Positions 17,181-29,247 are shown, counted from the first letter of the stretch. The stretch: DNA of 64,000 nucleotides from an uncultured SAR86 cluster bacterium (GCA_902628925.1 CACOPA010000004.1:1-64000), one strand, 5' to 3'. Translations and numbers: made by a program. Notes: generated from the sequence alone by a model not told the origin.

Positions 17181-19550
17181 CTATCTCTTTGGAACTAATA
17201 CTTCTCTTGTCCCATTGGTATTCATTTCAGAGACAAGGCCTGCAGCTTCCATAGCCTCGATTAAACGTGCGGCTCTGTTGTAACCTATTCTTAGTTTCCT
17301 TTGTACCGATGAAATGGAGGCCCTCCTTGATTCAAGCACGAAATTAACAGCTTCATCATAAAGTTCATCATTTTCATCTGAATCTGAACCAGATGATTCA
17401 TTTGACCATCCAGGTATAGGTCCGGTTTCCTGGAGCTCAGAAGTAATTTCTTCTAAGTAGTCAGGTTCTGCTCTTTCTTTCCAGTCATTAACCACGCGAT
17501 GAACTTCATCGTCTCCAACAAACGCTCCGTGAACTCTTGCTGGGACTCCCTGGCCTGCAGGCAAATAAAGCATATCTCCATATCCTAATAGTTGCTCTGC
17601 TCCGCCCTGATCTAAAATTGTTCTTGAATCAATCTTCGAAGAAACTTGGAATCCAATTCTTGTAGGAATATTCGCTTTAATAAGACCTGTAATTACATCA
17701 ACTGATGGACGTTGCGTTGCGAGGATAAGATGGATACCAGCAGCTCTAGCTTTTTGCGCAATTCTTGCAATAAGATGCTCCACTTTCTTGCCAACAAGCA
17801 TCATCATATCAGCGAACTCATCTACCACTACAACGATAGATGGGAGTTCCTCCAATTCAGTTTCCTCATCCTCTAAAAGTGGATCAAATAATGGTTTGCC
17901 GTCAATTTTTGCTTCAGCAACTTTTTTATTAAATCCACTTAAATTACGTACGCCCATTTCTGACATTAACTTATACCTTCTATCCATTTCAGCAACGCAC
18001 CAACGAAGACCATTGGAAGCATCTGTCATGTCAGTGATTACAGGCGTTAGTAAATGAGGAATGCCGTCATAAACTGAAAGTTCAAGCATTTTTGGATCAA
18101 TTAATATTAGTCTTACATCAGATGGATCAGATTTAAACAAAAGACTTAGAAGCATTGCATTAATTCCAACAGACTTACCAGAGCCTGTTGTTCCTGCTAC
18201 CAAAAGATGTGGCATTTTTGCTAAATCAACAACAACCGATTTACCTGCTATGTCATGACCTAATGCCAGAGAAAGTGGTGATGTTGAATTTTTGAAGGCA
18301 TTGGATGAAAGAATTTCACTTAATCTAACCATTTTTCTATTTGTATTTGGAATCTCTATCCCTACAACAGATTTTCCTTCGATCACCTCAACAACTCTCA
18401 CACTACTTACTGCAAGAGAACGAGCTATATCTTGAGAAATATTTGTTATCTTGCTTGCTTTTGTTCCTGGGGCAGGCTGGATTTCAAATCTGGTTACAAC
18501 AGGTCCTGGTAAAACTGATACAACCTTAGCCTCAACACTAAACTCATCTAGTTTTGACTCTAATAAATCAGCTAACTGGTTTAGCTCATCTTTAGTGAGA
18601 GAATCGCCATCATCCAATGCTCTATCCAACAAAGATGTATCAGGCATTGAAGTATCTATATTTTCTTTTTTCTTATAAACAGTGGTTGATGTTTTTGTAT
18701 TCAACGGCTCAGCTTCATTCTTGATAATTTCTGAAATACTTTCTTTTTTTGAATCCTTTTCAGGTGTGGTTTGAGATTTTTCTTCAACTACTCTTTCAAT
18801 TTCATTTTGCTGTTCGATTGATTTTGAGGATTTTACAGACGATGATTTTTCCTCTTGCGCTTTTAATCTGGTACTTTTGAAATTTGAAATCAAGTTTTGA
18901 CTATTTCTTACAAAATTATTTAAAGTATTTTTAAATAAGGTGAGGAGAAATATGGATAGCTTTTTAAATGCTTGTATGAGTATCTTTGAGAATGCAATTA
19001 GGTTTTTACCTATAAAGTCAAAGATCTTAATCCAGGAAAATGCAAGCGCAAAAGAAAGGCTTGCAATTGCAAAGATCACAACAAATATTAAAGCTCCAAA
19101 AACACCAAGATAAGACGAAAGAAAATCTAGTCCTAACAAACCAACAATACCGCCTGCTGATAGCTGAGGGTAAGCTTCCCCGGTTAATAAATATTCAAAG
19201 AGTATGCAAGAACAAAAAATTAAAATTAATGATGAGATGATACGGAGGGTCCTAAGATGTACAAATCTTTCATGAAAAAAAAGGATATTTAGAACTTCAT
19301 GAACCATCAATGCTATAAGTAAGTAAGCTGAGGCACCAATAATTGAAAATAAAAAATCAGATAGATACGCACCAAAAAGACCACCATAGTTCTCAATTGA
19401 ATTTACTTGAGAAGAACTGGTACTTAATGAAACATCATTTGCATTAAAAGTTACTAATGAAACAAAGAAATAAAGACTTAATGCCATTAAGACAAATGAA
19501 AAAATAGTAGTAATTGGAAGTGGCGCAGATTGGTTTTGTTTTTTTGCCAT
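17181..19550 (-). CDS. ftsK: DNA translocase FtsK
   Basis: A 789-residue septal DNA pump that clears and resolves chromosome dimers at division. The N-terminal 190 residues hold about four to five membrane segments. A charged linker (about 205-300) follows. The RecA-like motor carries Walker A with Lys459 (TTGSGKS) and a [10 protein letters not shown] Walker B. The C-terminal gamma winged-helix domain ([20 protein letters not shown]...) should bind KOPS sites. The linker is short compared with E. coli (1329 in total), giving a SpoIIIE-sized protein. First gene of the operon to serS; divergent from trxB. Confidence 0.97.
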   Translation of the reverse strand: MAKKQNQSAPLPITTIFSFVLMALSLYFFVSLVTFNANDVSLSTSSSQVNSIENYGGLFGAYLSDFLFSIIGASAYLLIALMVHEVLNILFFHERFVHLRTLRIISSLILIFCSCILFEYLLTGEAYPQLSAGGIVGLLGLDFLSSYLGVFGALIFVVIFAIASLSFALAFSWIKIFDFIGKNLIAFSKILIQAFKKLSIFLLTLFKNTLNNFVRNSQNLISNFKSTRLKAQEEKSSSVKSSKSIEQQNEIERVVEEKSQTTPEKDSKKESISEIIKNEAEPLNTKTSTTVYKKKENIDTSMPDTSLLDRALDDGDSLTKDELNQLADLLESKLDEFSVEAKVVSVLPGPVVTRFEIQPAPGTKASKITNISQDIARSLAVSSVRVVEVIEGKSVVGIEIPNTNRKMVRLSEILSSNAFKNSTSPLSLALGHDIAGKSVVVDLAKMPHLLVAGTTGSGKSVGINAMLLSLLFKSDPSDVRLILIDPKMLELSVYDGIPHLLTPVITDMTDASNGLRWCVAEMDRRYKLMSEMGVRNLSGFNKKVAEAKIDGKPLFDPLLEDEETELEELPSIVVVVDEFADMMMLVGKKVEHLIARIAQKARAAGIHLILATQRPSVDVITGLIKANIPTRIGFQVSSKIDSRTILDQGGAEQLLGYGDMLYLPAGQGVPARVHGAFVGDDEVHRVVNDWKERAEPDYLEEITSELQETGPIPGWSNESSGSDSDENDELYDEAVNFVLESRRASISSVQRKLRIGYNRAARLIEAMEAAGLVSEMNTNGTREVLVPKR

Positions 19551-19583
19551 GGGCTAATAGTTAGTAATTATATTATGGATTAA

Positions 19584-20546
<963 letters not shown>

Positions 20547-20550
20547 ATAA

Positions 20551-20691
20551 CTACTGACCAGAAACCCAAAAAACTGCAGTTACCACAAAAACTACAATAA
20601 TAATAAATGCTACCCATGCATCAGATCTTGAATCCTGATTAGCTTCGGCAGATTCATAATATTCAGCAAGCTTATCTTTATCGTTAGACAT
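20551..20691 (-). CDS. Small membrane protein (46 aa)
   Basis: A 46-codon frame with a charged N-terminal half (MSNDKDKLAEYYESAEANQ) and a single hydrophobic helix at residues 26-43 ending in FWVSGQ. It starts 5 bp after the stop of the acuI-like gene on the same strand and fills the gap to trxB, with normal codon use, so it looks like a genuine operon tail gene. No family recognised. A tail-anchored or small regulatory membrane protein is possible. Confidence 0.55.
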   Translation of the reverse strand: MSNDKDKLAEYYESAEANQDSRSDAWVAFIIIVVFVVTAVFWVSGQ

Positions 20692-20696
20692 TACGT

Positions 20697-21689
20697 TTAC
20701 TCTCCATGTTTTACAACCACTCTACCCTGTTGATTGCCATTCAGTATTTTCTCAATCTCAGGGGCTAGCTCATTAAGTTTAATTATTTTTATTGAAGACT
20801 TTGAATAACCTATCTGCCAGTCAGAAGCAATCTTATCCCATAAATATTTTTTGTAGGAAATTGGAGATTCAGCTGAATCAATGCCTTGTAATGCAATGCC
20901 TCTTAATATGAATGGAAAAACAGTTGTCTCAAGCTTGATTGAATTCACATTTCCACAACATGTAATGACTCCATGTCTGTCAACTTGAGAAATAATTCTG
21001 CTTAATATTTCACCGCCAACTGTATCTACCCCTGCAGAGAACTTAGTCTTATCTAGTGGTCTTATTTTATCAGAACAAAAATCACCCCTTAAAATTATAT
21101 TTTTAGCTCCAAGATTTTTTAAAAATTGGCTTGAATCATCTTTGCCAGTTATTGCAGTTACATCTATACCTAATTTAGATAAAAGGCCAACTGCTATTGA
21201 CCCGACGCCTCCTGTGGCTCCAGATACTACAACTGGCAATTCAAGCTCCTCAGTTTTTGAAATAACTGCATCAACGCTAGCAGCTGCTGTAATTCCAGCT
21301 GTTCCAAATGAGATAGCTTCTTCCATTGATAAATTATCTGGCAACGGAACAACCCAGCCTGATGGAACATGAATTATTTCACCAAAACCACCATTAGTAT
21401 TCATACCAAGGTCATAGCCAGTAACAATTACTTCATCTCCTTCTTTTAAATTGTTGTCCTTTGATTGTCGAATTCTGCCAACAGCATCAATTCCTGGAGT
21501 AAAGGGATAAGATTTTGTTACTCCTTTATTGCCCGATGCAGAAAGCGCATCTTTATAATTAAGCGAAGAATAAAGAACGTCAATAAGAACAAAGCCATTT
21601 TGAAGTTCTGGAAGAGGTAATGACTTAATGGAAGACTTGAATTGATCTTCTAGTTCATCAACAACGAATGCATTGTAAGTATCAGACAT
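20697..21689 (-). CDS. acuI: Acrylyl-CoA reductase / YhdH-YhfP family oxidoreductase
   Basis: A 330-residue medium-chain reductase without the zinc ligands. Family marks are SSLNYKDALSASG near residue 45, FTPGIDAVG, and the nucleotide-binding VVSGATGGVGSIAVGLL. AcuI reduces acryloyl-CoA to propionyl-CoA with NADPH, a key detoxification step in marine bacteria that use DMSP or acrylate; other YhdH members have unknown substrates. It sits 1 bp downstream of an HSD10-type hydroxyacyl-CoA dehydrogenase, which fits acyl-CoA metabolism. Confidence 0.75.
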   Translation of the reverse strand: MSDTYNAFVVDELEDQFKSSIKSLPLPELQNGFVLIDVLYSSLNYKDALSASGNKGVTKSYPFTPGIDAVGRIRQSKDNNLKEGDEVIVTGYDLGMNTNGGFGEIIHVPSGWVVPLPDNLSMEEAISFGTAGITAAASVDAVISKTEELELPVVVSGATGGVGSIAVGLLSKLGIDVTAITGKDDSSQFLKNLGAKNIILRGDFCSDKIRPLDKTKFSAGVDTVGGEILSRIISQVDRHGVITCCGNVNSIKLETTVFPFILRGIALQGIDSAESPISYKKYLWDKIASDWQIGYSKSSIKIIKLNELAPEIEKILNGNQQGRVVVKHGE

Positions 21690-22460
21690 TTATCTTGGCT
21701 TCATTCGCATGCCTGAATCAATTCTAATTGTTTCACCATTAAGATATGTATTATCAACGATGTGTGCTGCTAAGTTACCGAATTCTGAAGGATCACCAAA
21801 CCTGTGAGGAAATTGTGTTGATTCTAGCAGAGGATCTCTAACTTTATCTGGAGCCAATTTCATCAGAGGCGTATCAAAAATACCTGGAGCGATAGTATTT
21901 ACACGGATTGCATGCCTAGCTAAATCCCTAGCCGCAGTAAGTGTTAAACCAATTACACCAGCTTTTGAGGCGCTATATGCAGATTGACCAATCTGACCTT
22001 CATATCCTGCAACTGAGGCTGTATTAATAATTACTCCTTTTTCACCCTGAGCATCTGGATCATTTTTGTCCATAAGTTCAGCTGCAAGACGCATTACATT
22101 GAAAGTACCAACTAGGTTCAGGTCAATAATAAATTTAAAGTGATCTAATGGATGAGGAGCATCCTTGCCAATTATTCTCCCTCCATATCCAGTGCCAGCA
22201 CAATTGACAGCAACATGAAGAGCTCCAAATTCATTTTGAATGAAATCCATTGCTTTTTTAACTGGTTCTTCTTCCATGATATTTGTATTGATGTACTTTA
22301 GATTTTCATTACCTAGCTCATCAATTAATTTTTTAGCATTCTCATCATTAAGATCTAAGATAACTACCTTAGCTCCACTTTGTAAAAAATGTCTTACGGT
22401 TGCTTCACCTAAGCCTGATGCCCCGCCCGTAATGGCTGCAACTTTTCCACTCATATCCAT
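21690..22460 (-). CDS. 3-hydroxyacyl-CoA dehydrogenase type 2-like SDR
   Basis: A 256-residue SDR with TGGASGLG at residues 11-18, Asp in VILDLND (NAD preference), and the YSASK motif. The insertion between the Rossmann strands (IGKDAPHPLDHFKFIIDLNLVGTFN) and the ending RFGDPSEFGNLAAHIVDNTYLNGETIRID are characteristic of the HSD17B10/type II 3-hydroxyacyl-CoA dehydrogenase group, which acts on straight, branched or steroid substrates. An AAGGATAAG Shine-Dalgarno precedes the ATG. First gene of the operon with acuI and the 46-aa membrane protein. Confidence 0.85.
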   Translation of the reverse strand: MDMSGKVAAITGGASGLGEATVRHFLQSGAKVVILDLNDENAKKLIDELGNENLKYINTNIMEEEPVKKAMDFIQNEFGALHVAVNCAGTGYGGRIIGKDAPHPLDHFKFIIDLNLVGTFNVMRLAAELMDKNDPDAQGEKGVIINTASVAGYEGQIGQSAYSASKAGVIGLTLTAARDLARHAIRVNTIAPGIFDTPLMKLAPDKVRDPLLESTQFPHRFGDPSEFGNLAAHIVDNTYLNGETIRIDSGMRMKPR

Positions 22461-22537
22461 AGCTTATCCTTTTATAATTTTTTCAAATTATATATTGATA
22501 TATGAATTCAGGGATTAAATTAATAGTTAATTTTATT

Positions 22538-22554
22538 TTGGCATAAATGTTGCA
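22538..22554 (+). promoter_or_regulatory. Sigma-54 (RpoN) promoter for torF-glnK-amtB
   Basis: TTGGCAT-N5-TTGCA carries the invariant GG (22540-22541) and GC (22552-22553) with the exact 12-bp step of -24/-12 promoters. Initiation about 12 nt further on leaves a leader of roughly 17 nt that holds an AAGGAG Shine-Dalgarno (22571-22576) before the ATG at 22582. I could not find a clear NtrC enhancer palindrome in the short upstream region. Confidence 0.75.
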
Positions 22555-22581
22555 TAGTTATAAATACAACAAGGAGAAATT

Positions 22582-23519
<938 letters not shown>

Positions 23520-23530
23520 GAGAAATTATT

Positions 23531-24793
23531 ATGGAAGAAATTAAATTTGCATTAGATACTTTTTATGCTGTTATGGCTGGTGCCCTAGTTATGTGGATGG
23601 CCGCAGGCTTTACTATGCTAGAGGCTGGACTTGTGCAGAAAAAAGATGTATCAGAGATTGTAACCAAAAATCTTGGTCTTTATTCAATTGCTTGCATCAT
23701 GTACTTAGTATGTGGTTTTGCGCTTATGTACGCTGGAGATAGTTATTTTGGTGGATTATTCCCAGCAATTGGCAGTTCATGGTCGCTTTCAACAAGCACT
23801 GAAGCTGATCCAATAATGTATGGAGCTGATGGCTCTATTGCTGATGGTACTTTTGTTGGTTATTACTCACACCAAGCAGACTTCTTTTTTCAAGTTGTTT
23901 TTGTTGCTACTGCGATGTCAATAGTATCAGGAGCTGTTGCAGGAAGGATGAAACTACTACCATTCTTTTTATTTGCCGTTGTTTTAACAGGCTTCATTTA
24001 CCCTACTCAAGGTTTTTGGAATTGGGGTGGTGGATTTGAAGGTATGGGTATTTCATACTCAGATTATGCGGGCTCAGGAACTGTGCATTTATGCGGCGCT
24101 GCTGCGGCACTAGCTGTAGTTACGGTTCTTGGTTCAAGAAAAGGTAAATATAATGCTGATGGGTCTGTAAATCCAATGCCAGGGTCAAATATCCCTATGG
24201 CTGCATTGGGAGCATGGATTCTTTGGTTAGGCTGGTTTGGCTTTAATGGTGGTTCTGAACTTAAAGTCTCGGAAGTTAGTAGTGCTACTGCGGTTAGTCA
24301 AGTATTTTTAAATACTAATATGGCTGCAGCTGGTGGTGTTGTTGCCGCTCTATTAATAAGCTTATTTCTAAATGGAAAAATGGATGTAACTATGGCTATC
24401 AATGGTGCTATTGCAGGATTGGTATCCATAACTGCAGACCCATTAAGTCCTGCAGGTGGCACAGCAGTTATTGTTGGTGCTATTGGTGGAGCAATTGTAT
24501 ATTTCTCAATTCTTTTCCTAGAAAAGAGTGGAATAGATGACCCAGTAGGAGCAATATCAGCTCATGGTATTGTAGGTATTTATGGGGTGCTTGTTGTAAG
24601 CGCTACCGGAGGTGCTGACTTTGGAGGCCAATTAATTGGAGTTCTAATGATTACTGGTTTTACATATGTTGCGAGCTTAGGTGTTGTGTATATAATCAAT
24701 ATGTTTATGCCTATCAGAGCAACTGATGAAGAACAAATGGCCGGGCTTGATGCCACTGAAATTGGCGTAGAGGCTTATCCAGAGTTCGATTAA
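23531..24793 (+). CDS. amtB: Ammonium transporter AmtB
   Basis: A 420-residue, 11-helix ammonium channel. The N-terminus MWMAAGFTMLEAGLVQKKD is typical, and the twin pore histidines lie in GSGTVHLCGAAAAL and SAHGIVGIYG. No separate signal peptide is evident; the first helix starts near residue 10. It imports NH4+ under nitrogen limitation and is gated by GlnK. An AGGAGAAAT Shine-Dalgarno lies in the gap after glnK. A strong terminator follows 20 bp after the stop. Confidence 0.97.
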   Translation: MEEIKFALDTFYAVMAGALVMWMAAGFTMLEAGLVQKKDVSEIVTKNLGLYSIACIMYLVCGFALMYAGDSYFGGLFPAIGSSWSLSTSTEADPIMYGADGSIADGTFVGYYSHQADFFFQVVFVATAMSIVSGAVAGRMKLLPFFLFAVVLTGFIYPTQGFWNWGGGFEGMGISYSDYAGSGTVHLCGAAAALAVVTVLGSRKGKYNADGSVNPMPGSNIPMAALGAWILWLGWFGFNGGSELKVSEVSSATAVSQVFLNTNMAAAGGVVAALLISLFLNGKMDVTMAINGAIAGLVSITADPLSPAGGTAVIVGAIGGAIVYFSILFLEKSGIDDPVGAISAHGIVGIYGVLVVSATGGADFGGQLIGVLMITGFTYVASLGVVYIINMFMPIRATDEEQMAGLDATEIGVEAYPEFD

Positions 24794-24813
24794 AATATTC
24801 TCAGCGAATGTTT

Positions 24814-24840
24814 ATGGGCGGTTTATCCGCCCATTTTTTT
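24814..24840 (+). terminator. Intrinsic terminator of torF-glnK-amtB
   Basis: An 8-bp perfect stem, ATGGGCGG / CCGCCCAT with a 5-nt loop, followed by a T run. Its core equals the 17-nt hairpin after the Oar-like receptor. The opposing acyltransferase gene ends inside it: its last codons (KKMGG stop) are the terminator read backwards. Confidence 0.88.
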
Positions 24841-25944
24841 TATTAAACACTGATAATACTGACTATAAAGCTCTTTTTTCTCTAGTTCTGTTAATAGCTT
24901 TGCTCTGCTTTCTAGATAATTAATACTTTCGCTGATTTTAGAGTCAGAAAAACTATGGTCTAAATTTTCATTCTTTGATTTTATGTATGCTGCATAATTT
25001 GTTGAGTGAGGTTCATATAAATTCCTTATTGATTTGGTAATTTGATCAGAAATTTGATCTGTATCGTCAGAAACAAAATTCAGCGGAGAGCCAACATTAA
25101 TAGATACATCTCCTTTCTTCTGAGTAATTCCCTTTCCAATACTGCTAACATCTTCATTTAAAGATTTAATGTAGTCTATTCCCTGGTTAATTTTTACAGA
25201 TTCAATTGCTTTATTTATATCATTTGGATCAAATTCATATGACACTGCAACTGGAACAACTTTCAATTCATTAAAATATTCAGAAATAGAGAACTCTTTT
25301 CTCTTATGAAGATAAATCATTTTAAGTAATGCTGGATCAGTTGCGTCAATTCCATCTTTTGCCCTTCCTTGTTTTTGAGCAATCCAAACTGACTCATTAT
25401 TATTGATTAATTCATAAATATACTCTGAAGCCAATGAAAGACCTTTATAAATATCTTTTTTGCTTGTACCAGATCTTTGAATGATAAAACTTTTATTTAA
25501 ACGCATCAGGTCAGCAACCCACTTAGTGGTCATAAGATTGTCACCCACTGCAATATTAAATGTTTTATGGCCTGCTTTATACAAAGCATAATTTAGCAAT
25601 GCTGAGTCTAAAGTTATATCCCTATGATTAGATATAAATAAATAACGATGATTTTTATCCAGTTGCTCAAGACCATTACATCTGAAAGATGAAATAGATT
25701 GATAAATGACTTTTTCAACTAAATTTTCAAAAATTTTTTGATAGCTTTCAATATTGTCTATTGAACGAAGTTTATAAGATAAAAATCTTCTAATAAAAAA
25801 ATTTTTAAATGGAATAAAAGCATAAGCTTTAGGAAAAATTAATTGCAGAAAAGAGCTAGTGACTCGATCATCACCTAGAAGTGCATTGATAACATCATGA
25901 ACTTCATGATCCTTGTATGAACGGATTGCTGCAAATTTATCCAT
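24823..25944 (-). CDS. Glycerophospholipid acyltransferase (LPLAT/PlsC-like)
   Basis: A 373-residue acyltransferase, probably on the inner face of the membrane. The catalytic histidine is His107 in SNHRDITLDSAL; the acid follows at Asp113, an H-X5-D spacing instead of the textbook H-X4-D, as in some divergent LPLAT groups. A second block, WIAQKQGRAKDG, binds the acceptor. It likely transfers acyl chains to glycerol-3-phosphate or lysophosphatidate. Last gene of the oadGAB operon (12-bp gap). The stop codon lies in the loop of the amtB terminator. Confidence 0.75.
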   Translation of the reverse strand: MDKFAAIRSYKDHEVHDVINALLGDDRVTSSFLQLIFPKAYAFIPFKNFFIRRFLSYKLRSIDNIESYQKIFENLVEKVIYQSISSFRCNGLEQLDKNHRYLFISNHRDITLDSALLNYALYKAGHKTFNIAVGDNLMTTKWVADLMRLNKSFIIQRSGTSKKDIYKGLSLASEYIYELINNNESVWIAQKQGRAKDGIDATDPALLKMIYLHKRKEFSISEYFNELKVVPVAVSYEFDPNDINKAIESVKINQGIDYIKSLNEDVSSIGKGITQKKGDVSINVGSPLNFVSDDTDQISDQITKSIRNLYEPHSTNYAAYIKSKNENLDHSFSDSKISESINYLESRAKLLTELEKKELYSQYYQCLIKKMGG

Positions 25945-25956
25945 ATTATTTTCAAA

Positions 25957-27249
25957 TCAGGCTAAAAGTTTAATCATGATCCCTGCGGCAACAGCTGAAC
26001 CAATAACCCCAGCAACATTTGGACCCATTGCATGCATCAATAAAAAGTTTTGTGAGTTGTATTGAAGACCTACTTTATTTGCAACTCTTGCTGCCATAGG
26101 AACAGCTGATACACCAGCAGCTCCAATTAGTGGGTTAATTTTATCCTTAACAAATAGATTCATAATTTTAGCCATGATTACACCCGCTGCAGTTCCAATT
26201 CCAAATGCAATTATGCCTAAAGCCAAAATTCCTAAAGTCTCAGCTGTTAAGAATTTCTCTGCAACTAATTTTGAACCAACGCTTAAACCTAAAACAATAG
26301 TCACTATATTTATGAGTGAGTTTTGGACAACTTCACTTAATCTTTCCACAACTAAGGATTCTTTTAAAAGATTGCCAAAACAAAACATTCCCAAAAGTGG
26401 TGCTGCAGATGGAAGTAATAGGCCAACCAATAGTAATAGTATTAAAGGAAAGAATATTTTTTCTCTTTGAGAAACAGAACGCATTTGAACCATTTCAATC
26501 ACCCTTTCCTCCTTTGAGGTAAGCATTCGCATAATAGGTGGTTGGATTAACGGCACCAAGGCCATATATGAGTATGCTGCTACAGCGATGGCTCCTAATA
26601 ATTCTGGTGCCAGAATTGATGCTACATAAATGGCTGTTGGGCCATCGGCTCCTCCGATAATTCCAGTTGCAGCTGCTTGCTGTAAAGTAAAATCAAATGC
26701 TTCGAAATTATTTAGATAAAGAGCTCCTATGACAGTTGCAAAGATTCCAAACTGAGCTGCTGCACCAAGAATTAAAGTTTTAGGATTTGCAAGCATTGGA
26801 CCAAAGTCAGTCATTGCACCAACACCCATAAATATCAATAGTGGTGCTATGCCTGAACCAATAGAAACAGAGTAAAATTTATACAAAATACCTGAAGTAT
26901 ATCCAAGTTCAGCAGCATACTTCTCCGCATTGCTAAGACTCACCAAATCAAGATTTTTAATAACATCTGCATTTATAAAATCAAAACCCAAAAGCATTGC
27001 TAGGTTTGACAATGTTTCAGGATCATTTTCAAAGATAATTTTTTCTAAGCCGCTGTAGGCAAGTCCAATTTCTGGAATATTAGATAAAATCGTTCCAAAG
27101 CCAATTGGAACTAAGAGCAACGGCTCAAATTTCTTATTGATGGCAAGATAAAGAAGAATTAAGCCAACAAAAAGCATAATCACTTGGCCTTGGGTGATAT
27201 AAAAAAACCCAAAAGAGCTCAATAGTGAGTTAATGTCAAAATTATTCAT
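25957..27249 (-). CDS. oadB: Na+-translocating decarboxylase beta subunit
   Basis: A 430-residue, multi-helix membrane subunit that couples carboxybiotin decarboxylation to Na+ export. Diagnostic segments are [43 protein letters not shown] and [18 protein letters not shown], which carry the cation-binding Asp and Asn residues in OadB/GcdB. Length matches Klebsiella OadB (433). It follows oadA directly with no gap, in the order oadG-oadA-oadB. Confidence 0.95.
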   Translation of the reverse strand: MNNFDINSLLSSFGFFYITQGQVIMLFVGLILLYLAINKKFEPLLLVPIGFGTILSNIPEIGLAYSGLEKIIFENDPETLSNLAMLLGFDFINADVIKNLDLVSLSNAEKYAAELGYTSGILYKFYSVSIGSGIAPLLIFMGVGAMTDFGPMLANPKTLILGAAAQFGIFATVIGALYLNNFEAFDFTLQQAAATGIIGGADGPTAIYVASILAPELLGAIAVAAYSYMALVPLIQPPIMRMLTSKEERVIEMVQMRSVSQREKIFFPLILLLLVGLLLPSAAPLLGMFCFGNLLKESLVVERLSEVVQNSLINIVTIVLGLSVGSKLVAEKFLTAETLGILALGIIAFGIGTAAGVIMAKIMNLFVKDKINPLIGAAGVSAVPMAARVANKVGLQYNSQNFLLMHAMGPNVAGVIGSAVAAGIMIKLLA

Positions 27250-29010
27250 TTACGCAATTTCGATTAGTAAATCACCTGGAGCTACAGCATCCCCAACTTG
27301 AATATGAATATTTGAAATAACTCCATCGGCAGGCGACTTGATTTCAGTTTCCATTTTCATAGCCTCAAGAATAATTATGGTTTGATCTTTCGATACTGTT
27401 TGACCTTCCGCAATTAAAATTTTAAATATGTTCCCACCTAATGGAGCGTTAAGCCGACTAGAAACTGAAGAAGTTTGTGGTTTAACTTGCTGAGGTTGAT
27501 AAGTAGATGTGTTTGATGTGCTACCTGATGCAATATCAAAATTATTATTCTCATCAATAGTTACTGAAAATTCTTTTTCATCGATGGATACAAGATAAGA
27601 ACCGCTGGATTGCTGATGTATGTCAAGAGGTCGTTGCTCAAAAAATTCTTGGTCGCCAAGATGTTTAAAATAATTCAGTCCGATTTCAGGAAATAATGCA
27701 TAGATTAATGTGTTATCTTCATTTGCTTCGATCTCAAGAGAGTTATCCTTAATTACTTTCTTAAATTCTTCCACAAGATCATCAAAGGAATCATTTATCA
27801 AATCTGCTGGCCTACATGTAATTGCGGCAGCACCATCAAGCGCTTTTTCTTGTAATTCTTTATTAACCGGAGCCGGTGTTGCCCCATATTCGCCCGCAAG
27901 AACTCCTCTGGTTTCTTTGGTGATGGATTTATATCTTTCACCATTCAAAACATTAATGACTGATTGAGTTCCTACGATTTGAGATGTCGGTGTAACTAGT
28001 GGAATGTACCCTAGGTCCTCTCTTACTTTTGGGATCTCGCTAAGGACTGCATCAAATTTTTCTGATGCATTTTGTTCTTTAAGCTGATTTTCAAGATTAG
28101 TAAGCATGCCTCCTGGTACCTGACTTATTAAAATTCTTGAATCAACACCACGCAATGATCCTTCAAACTTATGATATCTTTTTCTAACCTTTTTAAAATG
28201 TTGAGCAACAGGTTCTAATTTTGACAAATCTAAGTTTGTTGGTCTGGTTGTGCCCTCCAAAATAGCTACCATTGATTCAGTTGGTGAATGGCCATAGGTC
28301 ATACTCATACTAGATATTGATACATCAATATTATCCAATCCAGCTTCAATAGCTTTTATCCCAGTAGCTGTAGACATACCAGTAGTGGCATGACATTGCA
28401 TGTGAATCGGTATTTCTAGAGATTCCTTTAAAGAAGAAACTAGTTCGTACCCAACGTACGGCTTTAGAAGTCCAGCCATATCTTTAATAGCCAATGACTG
28501 TGCACCTAAATCTTGTAGTTTTAAAGATAAATCAACCCACCCCTTGATATCGTGAACAGGGCTAGTTGTATAGGATATAGTGCCTTGAGCATGACCTTCA
28601 AAATCATTGACTGCTTTGATAGCTTGTTGCATGTTCCTAACATCATTCATGGCATCAAAAATTCTAAAAACATCTACGCCATTAGTCTTAGAACGCTCAA
28701 CAAATTTATTGACGACATCATCAGAATAATGCTTGTAACCAAGAAGATTTTGACTTCTTAGGAGCATTTGTTGCTGTGTCTTGGGCATCATAGATTTTAT
28801 TTTTCTAATTCTTTCCCAAGGATCTTCTCCAAGATATCTAATACATGAATCGAATATTGCACCACCCCACGACTCTACAGACCAATAACCAACCTCATCC
28901 ATTGATGAAAGAATATCTTCCATGTCTTCGTACCTAAACCTCGTCGCAAGAAGTGATTGATGGCCATCTCTTAATACAACCTCTGTAATTCCTAAATTCT
29001 TATCTGTCAT
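27250..29010 (-). CDS. oadA: Oxaloacetate decarboxylase alpha subunit (biotin carrier)
   Basis: A 586-residue subunit. Residues 1-460 form the carboxyltransferase TIM barrel: TEVVLRDGHQSLLATR, AIKDMAGL and MQCHATTGM with the metal-binding His residues. A Pro/Gln/Ser-rich linker (about 500-515) leads to a biotinyl domain with the acceptor Lys552 in EAMKMET. It moves CO2 from oxaloacetate to biotin for the beta subunit. It overlaps oadG by 4 bp. Methylmalonyl-CoA or glutaconyl-CoA decarboxylase activity is less likely given the barrel. Confidence 0.95.
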   Translation of the reverse strand: MTDKNLGITEVVLRDGHQSLLATRFRYEDMEDILSSMDEVGYWSVESWGGAIFDSCIRYLGEDPWERIRKIKSMMPKTQQQMLLRSQNLLGYKHYSDDVVNKFVERSKTNGVDVFRIFDAMNDVRNMQQAIKAVNDFEGHAQGTISYTTSPVHDIKGWVDLSLKLQDLGAQSLAIKDMAGLLKPYVGYELVSSLKESLEIPIHMQCHATTGMSTATGIKAIEAGLDNIDVSISSMSMTYGHSPTESMVAILEGTTRPTNLDLSKLEPVAQHFKKVRKRYHKFEGSLRGVDSRILISQVPGGMLTNLENQLKEQNASEKFDAVLSEIPKVREDLGYIPLVTPTSQIVGTQSVINVLNGERYKSITKETRGVLAGEYGATPAPVNKELQEKALDGAAAITCRPADLINDSFDDLVEEFKKVIKDNSLEIEANEDNTLIYALFPEIGLNYFKHLGDQEFFEQRPLDIHQQSSGSYLVSIDEKEFSVTIDENNNFDIASGSTSNTSTYQPQQVKPQTSSVSSRLNAPLGGNIFKILIAEGQTVSKDQTIIILEAMKMETEIKSPADGVISNIHIQVGDAVAPGDLLIEIA

Positions 29011-29234
29011 GATTTATGCAACCCTAAAACCTCAATAATAATTTGCTTTTCTTGATTAGAAATTATCTCAGAACCATTGGTATCAACTTTCTCAATTAAT
29101 GAAGTATCATCAAAAAAAGATCCCACAACCAAACTCATTAGTTTTGTTGCAATTATAAGTAATAACAAAAATGAGAAGACAATACTCATCCCTATCATCA
29201 TTAAATCCAATCCTGGCAAAATACTTTCTATCAT
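29007..29234 (-). CDS. oadG: Oxaloacetate decarboxylase gamma subunit
   Basis: A 75-residue protein with one N-terminal membrane helix (residues 9-35, LDLMMIGMSIVFSFLLLLIIATKLM) and a short hydrophilic tail, the typical OadG plan. It holds the alpha and beta subunits together and in known enzymes binds Zn2+ with its C-terminus; here the tail ends EVLGLHKS with a single His. First gene of the oad operon. A TAAAAT box lies 7 nt upstream of the ATG and there is no Shine-Dalgarno. Confidence 0.85.
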   Translation of the reverse strand: MIESILPGLDLMMIGMSIVFSFLLLLIIATKLMSLVVGSFFDDTSLIEKVDTNGSEIISNQEKQIIIEVLGLHKS

Positions 29235-29241
29235 TAGCTGT

Positions 29242-29247
29242 ATTTTA
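29242..29247 (-). promoter_or_regulatory. Candidate leaderless -10 box (TAAAAT) of oadGAB
   Basis: On the minus strand TAAAAT (five of six) ends 7 nt before the oadG ATG at 29234. No -35 consensus is seen. The divergent glycerophosphodiesterase gene has a TAGAAT box 10 nt before its own start, so the 45-bp gap may hold two back-to-back promoters. Confidence 0.35.

Noticed and set aside
22461-22537. NtrC enhancer sites upstream of the sigma-54 promoter
   Set aside because: I looked for TGCACC-like dyads and saw none convincing in the short gap; they may lie inside the neighbouring gene.
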